In this document: one piece after another, positions 8,308 through 16,240 of the stretch
How the letters are laid out: each line of letters begins with the position of its first letter
Numbering within the stretch: the stretch's first letter is position 1
NCBI GenBank assembly: GCA_014190675.1
Contig: BJGT01000006.1
Location: 1-60,525, forward strand
Reading direction: 5' to 3'
DNA length: 60,525 nucleotides
Source: Comamonadaceae bacterium
Lineage (GTDB): Bacteria; Pseudomonadota; Gammaproteobacteria; Burkholderiales; Burkholderiaceae_C
Translations under genes and position numbers: made by a program
Notes under the pieces: model-generated
Seen by the model: only the letters and a program-made list of their open reading frames with translations
Told to the model about the DNA's origin: nothing
Databases searched by the model: none

Positions 8308-9337
8308 GAGCAACCCGGCTGGCGCCACAGGCCGAGCCAACATCTTGTTGACCGGTGGCGCCGGTTACCTGGGCAGCCACACCTATGTTGCCCTGTGGCA
8401 GGCCGGTTTCCAACCGGTCATCCTGGATGATTTCTCAAACAGCGACCCGGCGACCCTCAAGCGGCTGCAGCAGATCACTGGCACGCCTACCCGCTGCGAG
8501 CGCGGCAGCGTGGCCGATACCGGTCTGGTGGCCGAGTTAATCAAGCTACAGCGCATCCAGGCGGTGATGCACTTTGCCGGTTTCAAAGCAGTGGGCGAAA
8601 GCGTAGCGCAACCGCTGAAGTATTACCGTAACAACCTCGGCGGCATGCTCAGTCTGCTTCAAGCCATGGGTGACAGCGCTTGCCAGACCCTGGTTTTTTC
8701 GAGCAGCGCAACCGTCTACGGCGACCCTAGCCAATTGCCAATCACAGAAGATTGCCCGCGCAGCCACACCAGTCCCTACGGTCACACCAAATTGATCTGC
8801 GAAGACATGATTGCCGCAGTGCAGCAGGCCTCGGGCGCTTGGCGAACCGCTGTGCTGCGATATTTCAACCCCGTGGGTGCGCACCCCAGTGGCTTGATTG
8901 GCGAAGCGCCGCTGGGAACGCCCAACAACCTGCTGCCCTTGGTGGCCCAGGTGGCAGCCGGTCTGCGTCCGGCTTTGAAGGTGTACGGCCAGGATTTCGC
9001 CACGCCAGACGGCACCGGCGTGCGCGATTACATCCATGTGCAAGACCTGGCCCAGGGACATGTTGCGGCCTTGGCAGCACTGCTGCGCGGCCAGGCCAGC
9101 TTCACGGTTAACCTGGGTACCGGGCGCGGCCACAGCGTGCTCGAAGTGGTGCGGGCTTTCGAGTTGGCCAGCGGTCGCCCCGTGCCCTGGCAGTTTGCGC
9201 CGCGCCGCTCGGGCGACGTGGCGAGTTGCTATGCTGACCCGGGCTTGGCAGAACACCTGCTAGGTTGGCGCGCCGAGCGCACCCTCGCTCAGATGTGCGC
9301 AGACACCTGGCGCTGGCAAGCAGGCTTGTTGACTTGA
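8300..9337 (+). CDS. galE: UDP-glucose 4-epimerase GalE
   Basis: GalE interconverts UDP-glucose and UDP-galactose (NAD bound) and supplies galactose residues for surface polysaccharide. The 345-residue protein has the Rossmann motif GGAGYLG (about 19-25), the catalytic SSSATVYGD segment and Y160-x-x-x-K164 in SPYGHTK. RYFNPVGAHPSG and GVRDYIHVQDLA are GalE hallmarks. The ATG at 8300 is chosen because the conserved fold starts shortly afterwards; it overlaps the msbA stop. Confidence 0.93.
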   Translation: MSESNPAGATGRANILLTGGAGYLGSHTYVALWQAGFQPVILDDFSNSDPATLKRLQQITGTPTRCERGSVADTGLVAELIKLQRIQAVMHFAGFKAVGESVAQPLKYYRNNLGGMLSLLQAMGDSACQTLVFSSSATVYGDPSQLPITEDCPRSHTSPYGHTKLICEDMIAAVQQASGAWRTAVLRYFNPVGAHPSGLIGEAPLGTPNNLLPLVAQVAAGLRPALKVYGQDFATPDGTGVRDYIHVQDLAQGHVAALAALLRGQASFTVNLGTGRGHSVLEVVRAFELASGRPVPWQFAPRRSGDVASCYADPGLAEHLLGWRAERTLAQMCADTWRWQAGLLT

Positions 9338-9347
9338 AGGCAGCAGC

Positions 9348-10505
9348 ATGAAAACCAAACTCGCGATCTTGACCCGTAACTTTTCGAAAATAGGCGGTGG
9401 CGCTGAAAGTTTGGCGGTTTCCTTGGCCACTGCAATGCTGGAAGAATGCGACATCACGGTCATCTCGCAGGGCTTTGACCAGTCGCCCACACTTTTTAAG
9501 CACATCCAGGTGCCACGGCTGGCGCTGCGCACGCGCTGGATCAACCAACTCTGGTTCAGCTGGTACACCAAGCGCATCACCCGGCAGGGTTTCGATATCG
9601 TCCACTCCTACGAAAACCTGACCCACGGCCAGGTGCAAACCGTGAGCGTTAAAACTGTGCATGCCAGTTTGCAGCAGCGGCGCATGAGCGCCTTGCGCAT
9701 CGCTTTGAGCCCACGGCTTCTGGCCTACCTGTGGCTGGAAAAAAAACGCCTGTGCAGTGCCGGACACCACAGTGTTTTTGTGTCGCAGTTTGTGCATGAC
9801 GAAACCCTGGCAATCCTGCCCAACATCCCGGCGAGCAGCGTGGTGCCACCCGGCGTGGATATACCCTTGCGCGAATTTTCCAGCCAAGAAAAATCAGCTG
9901 CGCGCGATGCACTTGGCTTGCAGGCCGGCATCATGACTGTGGGCTTTGTCGGTCATGATTTCAAAAAAAAGGGCCTGGGCACGCTGCTCAAAGCAGCCGC
10001 CCTGCTGGACTTTGACCTGCAAATCATGGTCATTGGCAAACCCGCGCAAGCCAGCCAGTACAGTGATTTGGTGGCCGCGCTGGGCCCGGGTAAAAGCTGC
10101 CGTTTCATGGGCGTATTGAGCGATATGCCAAGCGCTTATGCAGCCATGGACTGCCTGGCCCATCCGACCACGCAGGATGTGTTCCCCATGGTGCTGCTCG
10201 AAGCCATGGCAAAACATGTCCCGGTGATCACCACGGCTGAGCCCTATAACAACATGGCCAGCTTGCTGCAGGACCGCAGTGATGCGGTTTTGCTGCCCTC
10301 CCCGGACGATGTCACCGGCATGGCCGCCGCTCTGGGTCAAGTCCATCGCGACCCGGATTTTCGGAAAAAACTTGCCACCCAGGGCTTTGCCTTTGCGCAG
10401 CAGTACAGCTGGGACGTGGCCAAAGCCAAGTACTACCAGGTGTACCGCAGCGTGACGAACCGTCCGCCCGGTCAGTGCCCGCCTGAGTCTGCCGTACCAG
10501 TCTGA
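9348..10505 (+). CDS. GT4-family (GT-B) glycosyltransferase
   Basis: This 385-residue retaining glycosyltransferase is probably involved in LPS core or capsule assembly at the inner membrane. The N-terminal domain begins LAILTRNFSKIGGGAESLA. The C-terminal donor-binding domain has VGFVGHDFKKKGLGTLLKA (about 200-220) and the family EX7E-like segment HPTTQDVFPMVLLEAMA (about 280-296), which matches the heptosyl/glucosyltransferase WaaG style. A ribosome site (GAAGG) precedes the ATG. It follows galE by 10 bases. Its last 34 bases overlap the 3' end of the convergent SDR gene. Confidence 0.83.
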   Translation: MKTKLAILTRNFSKIGGGAESLAVSLATAMLEECDITVISQGFDQSPTLFKHIQVPRLALRTRWINQLWFSWYTKRITRQGFDIVHSYENLTHGQVQTVSVKTVHASLQQRRMSALRIALSPRLLAYLWLEKKRLCSAGHHSVFVSQFVHDETLAILPNIPASSVVPPGVDIPLREFSSQEKSAARDALGLQAGIMTVGFVGHDFKKKGLGTLLKAAALLDFDLQIMVIGKPAQASQYSDLVAALGPGKSCRFMGVLSDMPSAYAAMDCLAHPTTQDVFPMVLLEAMAKHVPVITTAEPYNNMASLLQDRSDAVLLPSPDDVTGMAAALGQVHRDPDFRKKLATQGFAFAQQYSWDVAKAKYYQVYRSVTNRPPGQCPPESAVPV

Positions 10506-11347
10506 TCTGGCCCGGCCGATCGCTCGGCTGCGACTTCATTTGCGAAAGTGCCGCGGACATAGTCTTCCACGCCAATAAAGCGTCCGCTCCACAACTCGCC
10601 CAGTCGACTGGTATCGGCCCGAGAATACTCGGCCTCCTGAGCCACACCAGGCTGTATCACCAGGCCAGGAAACTGCTCTGCCACCATGGCTACCAGTTTG
10701 GATACCTTTGTCGCAATCCCGGTGCCAATGTTCAGATGGCGGTGTCGGGTAGTGCCCATCGCGAGGCTGAGGACCACGGCGGCAACATCACTGACATGGA
10801 TAAAGTCCCGCTGCATTCGGCCTTGGTTATTCAGCGTGAACGGAGTGCCACGGACCAAGGCATTTTTCAGCTTGCTAAAAATCGAAAAACGATCGCGCCC
10901 GCCATAGGTGTTGAACACCCGCAAAATCTGGTACTCAATGCCATTGGCGGTGCAAAACTCGGCCACCAATTTTTCATTCAAGTGCTTGGAAATACCGTTG
11001 ATCGTGATCGGGCAGCACAGGCTGTCCTCGCCGGTACGCATGTCCTCGCCATAGACTGCACAACTGCTCATCAGCACAAAGCGTTTCACCCCGTGCCGGC
11101 GGCTCGCCTCTAGCAGAGTGGCGGTTGACATCAGGTTCGAGTCGAGCAGCCGGTGGGGCTCCAAACTCGCAGAGGTCCGCAGGTCGCTGGCCGCGTGCAC
11201 CACCAGCTCCGCTGCTGCTATTTTTTCATCGATGGCGCCCCAGTCTTGCCGACCTACAGCAATCACGGCGGCAGCGTTTGTTGCCGCCGCCTGTTTGCGC
11301 AATTCCGAACCAAAGTTGCCCTCAGCGCCTGTCAGCAATAGCCTCAT
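10472..11347 (-). CDS. Extended SDR (NAD-dependent epimerase-like) lacking the catalytic Tyr
   Basis: This 291-residue Rossmann protein has TGAEGNFG at 6-13, SSCAVYGED at 94-102, NTYGGRDRFSIF and RDFIHVSDVA, and is related to nucleotide-sugar epimerases/dehydratases. The expected Y-x-x-x-K is N117-G-I-S-K121: Lys is present but Tyr is Asn (codon at 10997-10999). It may therefore be catalytically altered, structural, or inactive. It overlaps the upstream deacetylase by 4 bases, and both follow rng on the minus strand. The sugar substrate cannot be told. Confidence 0.8.
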   Translation of the reverse strand: MRLLLTGAEGNFGSELRKQAAATNAAAVIAVGRQDWGAIDEKIAAAELVVHAASDLRTSASLEPHRLLDSNLMSTATLLEASRRHGVKRFVLMSSCAVYGEDMRTGEDSLCCPITINGISKHLNEKLVAEFCTANGIEYQILRVFNTYGGRDRFSIFSKLKNALVRGTPFTLNNQGRMQRDFIHVSDVAAVVLSLAMGTTRHRHLNIGTGIATKVSKLVAMVAEQFPGLVIQPGVAQEAEYSRADTSRLGELWSGRFIGVEDYVRGTFANEVAAERSAGPDQTGTADSGGH

Positions 11348-12132
11348 AGGTGAGCCTGCGGTTCGCTCAGGCCTGCATTCACAACCCGCCTGCCGCGCCG
11401 ATCCTCATAGCCGGTCATGCACTTGAGCAGCAGATGCAGGCAGGTGGTCGTGCGACTGACCAGCACCCGCGGCAGGGTCAGCGGGTTCAGGCCCAGCTGC
11501 CTGTGAACCCGCCCGCGCACCGTGGTGGTGGCGGTGTCGTAGCCGGCCTCCCCGGCGCAGCGGATGGCACCTTGGTCAAAGCTGCCATAGGGATAACAAA
11601 AATTTCGTATGCCGCCGGGCTGTTGCACCAAGGCTTCGAGCGTCACCCGGGCCTGGGCAATCTCCTGCCGCTGCTGGGCTAACTCAAGGCTGCAGAGGTC
11701 TGGATGAGTCAAGGTGTGAGAGCCAATCTCCTGACCAGCGTCGACCCAGGCCTGCATCTGCTGCGCTGTCATCAAAGGCACCTGAGGTACGCCGCGTTCA
11801 AGGTCCCATTGGTTGCGCTGCCCAACCCGCTGCGCCACCACATAACAGGTGGCACTGAAACCAAAACGCTGCAACACCGGCAGAGCACAGCGCAGGTTGT
11901 TTTCATAACCGTCGTCAAAGGTGATGCCAAAAACCCGCCCTGCCCTCTGACCATTCAGGTAGGGCAGCAGATCTCGCATGCACAGGCCTTTGAAGCCCAT
12001 TGCCCACAAGGCTGCCATGTGTCTGCCAAACGCGCCTGGTGACACCACCAGCCCGCGCATAGGCGTGCCCCTGGGCGGGGCTGCATCAACCTGGTGGTAC
12101 ATCAAAATGGGAATTGGGGCCGCCGGCTTCAT
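11344..12132 (-). CDS. Polysaccharide deacetylase (NodB/CE4 family)
   Basis: This 262-residue CE4 hydrolase begins with the motif PILMYHQV. TFDDGYE at 71-77 contains the catalytic base and metal Asp. SHTLTHPDL (138-146) supplies the two metal His (139 and 143), and FCYPYGSFDQ (about 178-187) is motif 3. No signal peptide is seen, so it may act in the cytoplasm on a lipid- or nucleotide-linked sugar, as in cell-surface polysaccharide pathways. It starts 11 bases after the rng stop on the same strand. Confidence 0.87.
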   Translation of the reverse strand: MKPAAPIPILMYHQVDAAPPRGTPMRGLVVSPGAFGRHMAALWAMGFKGLCMRDLLPYLNGQRAGRVFGITFDDGYENNLRCALPVLQRFGFSATCYVVAQRVGQRNQWDLERGVPQVPLMTAQQMQAWVDAGQEIGSHTLTHPDLCSLELAQQRQEIAQARVTLEALVQQPGGIRNFCYPYGSFDQGAIRCAGEAGYDTATTTVRGRVHRQLGLNPLTLPRVLVSRTTTCLHLLLKCMTGYEDRRGRRVVNAGLSEPQAHL

Positions 12133-12143
12133 TGTTGCGCCTG

Positions 12144-13619
12144 TTAAATCAACACAATATCGTAGTCTTCCTGGCCCATTGCAGCCTCGCTTTGCAAGGA
12201 GACCGCCTTGCCAATGAATTCGCTCAGGCCTGCCAGATGCTGGCTCTCCTCATCCAAAAACAAGTCGATCACCTTGGGCGAAGCCACCACCCGGAACTCG
12301 CGCGGGTTGAACTGCCGGGCCTCGCGCAGGATCTCACGCAAAATATCGTAGACCACGCTGCGCGCAGTTTTCAGACTGCCCCTGCCCTGACAGCTCGCAC
12401 AGGGCTCGCACAGCATGTGTGCCAAGGATTCGCGCGTGCGCTTGCGCGTCATCTCCACCAGCCCGAGTTGAGAAAACCCGGCGGCCATGGTCTTGACGCG
12501 ATCGCGCAGCAACTGCTTGCGAAACTCGGCCAGCACGGCGTCCCGATGGTCCTCGCGAACCATGTCGATGAAGTCGGCAATGATGATTCCGCCCAGGTTG
12601 CGCAAACGCAGTTGCCGAGCAATTGCCTGCGCGGCCTCCAGGTTGGTCTTGAAGATGGTGTCGTCAAAATTGCGCGCGCCCACAAAACCGCCGGTGTTCA
12701 CATCCACGGTGGTGAGAGCCTCGGTTTGGTCGATGATCAAATAGCCGCCCGACTTGAGCTCCACGCGGCGCCCAAGCGCTTTGGCGATTTCTTCATCAAT
12801 CGAAAAAAGGTCAAAAATCGGTCGCTCGCCTTGGTAGTGCGCGAGTTTGGCGGCCGCCGCTGGCATGAATTCCAGGCCAAAGGTTTGCAAGGCCTCAAAT
12901 TGTTCGCGCGAGTCAACGCGTATGCTCTGGGTGCTGTCGCCCACCAGGTCACGCAAAACCCGTTGCAGCAGGTTGAGGTCTTGATGTAACAAAGACAGGG
13001 TCGGCAAACGCACCGATGCGTCTTTGATGCGAGCCCATGATTTGCGCAGATAGGCAATGTCTTCTGACAACTCGCGATCGCTGGCCTCCTCGCCATTGGT
13101 GCGCAAAATAAAGCCTCCGCCACTCGAGCCCACCAGGCTGATCAGCCGGGCGCGCAGCTCATCGCGCTGCCCGGCTGATATTTTTTGCGAGACACCGACA
13201 TGGTCATCCTGCGGCAAAAATACCAACATGCGCCCGGCGATGCTGATCTGGGTGGACAGGCGTGCGCCTTTGCTGCCCATGGGGTCTTTGATGACCTGCA
13301 CCAACAGAGTTTGCCCTTCAAAAACCTGTTTTTCGATCGGGGCCTGGGGCTGGATGTTGCGGGCGATGCCGGGCGGCTCGCCGTCGGGCTGACGGTGCCA
13401 AACATCAGCCACATGCAAAAAAGCCGCCCGCTCAAGCCCGATGTCGACAAAGGCTGACTGCATACCAGGCAGCACCCGCGCGACTTTGCCAAGGTAGACA
13501 TTACCCACCAAACCACGCCCCAGCGTGCGCTCGACATGCAGCTCCTGCAGCACGCCGTTTTCAACAATAGCAACCCGAGTCTCCTGGGGCGCCCAATTGA
13601 TCAAAATATCTTCTTGCAT
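12144..13619 (-). CDS. rng: Ribonuclease G
   Basis: Rng is an endoribonuclease for 5' maturation of 16S rRNA and for mRNA decay. The S1 domain (about 38-128) starts with GNVYLGKVARVLPGMQSAFVDIG. The catalytic core (about 130-400) includes the DNase I-like metal site DVNTGGF. The Zn-link CEPCASCQGRG is near 403-413, and a short C-terminal domain follows. The length of 491 matches RNase G rather than the longer RNase E. In Burkholderiales rng usually follows maf directly; here 5.4 kb separates them. Confidence 0.94.
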   Translation of the reverse strand: MQEDILINWAPQETRVAIVENGVLQELHVERTLGRGLVGNVYLGKVARVLPGMQSAFVDIGLERAAFLHVADVWHRQPDGEPPGIARNIQPQAPIEKQVFEGQTLLVQVIKDPMGSKGARLSTQISIAGRMLVFLPQDDHVGVSQKISAGQRDELRARLISLVGSSGGGFILRTNGEEASDRELSEDIAYLRKSWARIKDASVRLPTLSLLHQDLNLLQRVLRDLVGDSTQSIRVDSREQFEALQTFGLEFMPAAAAKLAHYQGERPIFDLFSIDEEIAKALGRRVELKSGGYLIIDQTEALTTVDVNTGGFVGARNFDDTIFKTNLEAAQAIARQLRLRNLGGIIIADFIDMVREDHRDAVLAEFRKQLLRDRVKTMAAGFSQLGLVEMTRKRTRESLAHMLCEPCASCQGRGSLKTARSVVYDILREILREARQFNPREFRVVASPKVIDLFLDEESQHLAGLSEFIGKAVSLQSEAAMGQEDYDIVLI

Positions 13620-13660
13620 TGGGGCGTAGTCTAGGGCCTCAACGGTAACCCAACCCGGGC

Positions 13661-16084
13661 CTAGGCGCGCAGGCGTGCGTTGGTCGGGTCGTACAAAGGC
13701 TCGGCCTGCACCGTGGCGCTGCAGCGTTGCCCCAGCACATTGACCTCCAGCCGCGTGCCGGGCTGCGCCAAATCAGCCCGCACATAGGCCAGCGCCACGC
13801 TTTGCTTGAGCGTGTGGCTCCAAACGCCAGAGGTGGTCAGGCCCACGTTGTCGGCACCGTGGAACACCTGGGCACAGTAAGGAGCCTCAGCCTCGCCCGG
13901 CTGGTCGAACACCAAGGGCACCAAGCGCTGGGCGGCGCCGCGGCTGTGCTCGGCCAAAAGGGCATCGCGCCCGATAAACGCCGGCTTTTTGAGGTCGATG
14001 AAGCGGTCCAGGGACGCATCCAAGGGCGAGTAACCGCTCTCCAAATCGCTCTTCCAGCCGCGGTAGCATTTGTCAACGCGCAGGCTGTCCATGGCGTACA
14101 TACCAAAGTCGCGGATATCAAAAGCCTGGCCGGCCGCCCAGACCGCAGCGTACAAAGCCGACATCTGCGCGATCGGGGCGTGCAGTTCCCAGCCCAGTTC
14201 ACCCACATAGTTCACCCGCAATGCCAGCATGGCACCTGCCACGGTGCTGATCTCGCGCGCACTCAGCCAGGGAAAGCCGGCGTTCGACAGATCAGCATCG
14301 GTCACCTGCGCCAGCACCTCGCGGGCACGCGGGCCGGCAATGATGAGCGAGCCCAGTTCCGCCGACAGGTCACGCACCGTCACCGGGCTGCCGGCTGGCA
14401 GGCCGCGGGTCAGCAAATCCATGTCGTGCGTGGCGGCAATCGCGGCGCTGATGATGTAGAAGTGGTCGGGCCCCAGCCGGGTGATCGTGAACTCGCTCAG
14501 CAGCTTGCCGGTGGGCGTGAGCGCGTAGGCTAGCGACACCCGGCCCGGCCCGGGCAGCTTGGAGCAGGAGAGCTGGTCCAGGTGTTGGGCCGCACCCTCG
14601 CCTTTGAGCTCAAACTTGGTGAAGCCAGGCAAGTCCAGCACGCCGACCCGCTCGCGCACTGCCGCCACCTCTTGGGCAACGGCTGCATGCCAGACGCTCT
14701 CACGCCGGAAGGAGAGGTTTTCTGCCGGCACGGTGCCATCCAAGTCAAAGTACACCGCGCGCTCCCAGCCGCCACGGGCACCAAAGCGGGCGCCTTTGGC
14801 CTTGAGGGTTTCGTACAGGGGTGAGGGACGCAGCGGCCGGCCGGCCGGCCGCTCTTCATAGGGAAAGGATGACGCGTATTCGTTCTGATAGACCTCGATC
14901 GCCTTGGCCACGGTGTAGCCGGTGGTGGCGTAGTCGGTGTAACGGCGCCGGTCCAGCGACCACAGGTCCCACTCGGTCTGGCCATGAATCACCCACTCGG
15001 CCAACGCCTTGCCGGCCCCACCGCCCTGGGTGATGCCAAAGCTGAAGGTATTGCAGTGAAAGAAGTTGCGCAGCCCGGGCTCGGGGCCGATGTAGGGGTT
15101 GCCGTCGGGTGAGTAGGGAATGGGGCCATTGACGCCCCGCTTGATGCCTGCACGCGCCAAGGCAGGCACACGAGCCATCGCGTCTTCGATATAACCCTCC
15201 AGCCGGCCGAAATCGTCATTCCACAGTTGGTTAGCGAAGTCATCGGGCATGCCGTCGAGCCACATGGGCGTGGCTTTCCACTCGTAAGGCCCGAGGATGA
15301 AGCCGTCACGCTCCTGACGCAGGTAATACGAGGTGTCGGGATCGCGCAGCAGCGGCAGGTGCTCGCTGCGGTCTTTGAGTTCCGGCACGTCTTCGGTCAC
15401 CAGGTACTGGTGCGACATGACGGCAATCGGCAGATGCCGCCCGACCATGGCCATGATCTCACCGGCGCGGTAGCCGGCGGCATTGACCACCACCTCGGCC
15501 ACCAGATCGCCCTTGTCGGTGGTGACCAGCCACTCGCCATTGGGCTTTTGCGCCAAAGCCGTCACCCGGGTATGCCGGCGCACGCGGGCGCCAAGCTCAC
15601 GCGCGGCCCGCGCCAGCGCCTGGGTCAGCTGCGATGGATCGATATCGCCGTCGAGCGGGTCCCAAAGCGCACCCAGCAGGTCATGCGTCTCGATGAAGGG
15701 GTAGCGTTGCTTCAGGTCGCTGAGCGACAGAATGTCGTAATCCAGGCCGTTGGCCTTGGCCATGCTTTGTACATGGTGAAACTCATCCATGCGGTTGCGG
15801 GTATGCGCCAGCCGTACCGAGCCTGTCACGTGGTAGTTGATCGGGTTCTCGGCCGATGCGGCCAGTTGCCGGTAAAGAGAGGCCGAATACTTTTGCAGCT
15901 TCAGAATGCTCCAACTGGTGGAGAAGGTGGGCAGGTTGCCGGCCGCATGCCAGGTGGAGCCGGAGGTGAGCTCGTCTCGCTCCAGCAGCAAGGCGTCCGA
16001 CACACCCATCTTAGCCAAATGGTACAAACAACTGCAGCCGACGACACCGCCACCAATGACGACGACTTTTGCATACTCTGTCAT
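13661..16084 (-). CDS. Dimethylglycine/sarcosine dehydrogenase-like flavoprotein 1
   Basis: This 807-residue oxidoreductase is made of an N-terminal DAO-type FAD domain (GGGVVG at 11-16), a central FAO_M region (about 375-430) and a C-terminal GcvT-like tetrahydrofolate-binding domain (about 430-800). In the mitochondrial relatives the His of the TWHAAG motif (here H46) carries FAD covalently. The family removes N-methyl groups from dimethylglycine or sarcosine and can pass the one-carbon unit to folate; the exact substrate here is unknown. A ribosome site (GGAGAC) precedes the ATG at 16084. The gene diverges from a second paralogue across 156 bp. Confidence 0.87.
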   Translation of the reverse strand: MTEYAKVVVIGGGVVGCSCLYHLAKMGVSDALLLERDELTSGSTWHAAGNLPTFSTSWSILKLQKYSASLYRQLAASAENPINYHVTGSVRLAHTRNRMDEFHHVQSMAKANGLDYDILSLSDLKQRYPFIETHDLLGALWDPLDGDIDPSQLTQALARAARELGARVRRHTRVTALAQKPNGEWLVTTDKGDLVAEVVVNAAGYRAGEIMAMVGRHLPIAVMSHQYLVTEDVPELKDRSEHLPLLRDPDTSYYLRQERDGFILGPYEWKATPMWLDGMPDDFANQLWNDDFGRLEGYIEDAMARVPALARAGIKRGVNGPIPYSPDGNPYIGPEPGLRNFFHCNTFSFGITQGGGAGKALAEWVIHGQTEWDLWSLDRRRYTDYATTGYTVAKAIEVYQNEYASSFPYEERPAGRPLRPSPLYETLKAKGARFGARGGWERAVYFDLDGTVPAENLSFRRESVWHAAVAQEVAAVRERVGVLDLPGFTKFELKGEGAAQHLDQLSCSKLPGPGRVSLAYALTPTGKLLSEFTITRLGPDHFYIISAAIAATHDMDLLTRGLPAGSPVTVRDLSAELGSLIIAGPRAREVLAQVTDADLSNAGFPWLSAREISTVAGAMLALRVNYVGELGWELHAPIAQMSALYAAVWAAGQAFDIRDFGMYAMDSLRVDKCYRGWKSDLESGYSPLDASLDRFIDLKKPAFIGRDALLAEHSRGAAQRLVPLVFDQPGEAEAPYCAQVFHGADNVGLTTSGVWSHTLKQSVALAYVRADLAQPGTRLEVNVLGQRCSATVQAEPLYDPTNARLRA

Positions 16085-16240
16085 ATCCGTCTCCCTGAAG
16101 CTGTGGCCGAAGACACCCGTGGTGAGCACAGCACAAAGCGGCAAATTTTGCCCATAAATTATAAAAAACTGAGTGAAATTTTTGTCTTATATTTCACATT
16201 CGTGTAGTTCTATTGAGTTTTTTCATCAAGAGGCGATTCC
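16085..16240. promoter_or_regulatory. Divergent promoter with inverted repeat
   Basis: This AT-rich 156-bp gap lies between the two flavoprotein genes. A perfect inverted repeat GTGAAAT (16173-16179) / ATTTCAC (16191-16197) with an 11-bp spacer is centred in it. On the minus strand a perfect -10 TATAAT lies at 16158-16163. On the plus strand TATATT at 16188-16193 could be a -10 and is inside the repeat. The arrangement fits a shared operator; no -35 is clear. Confidence 0.5.
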
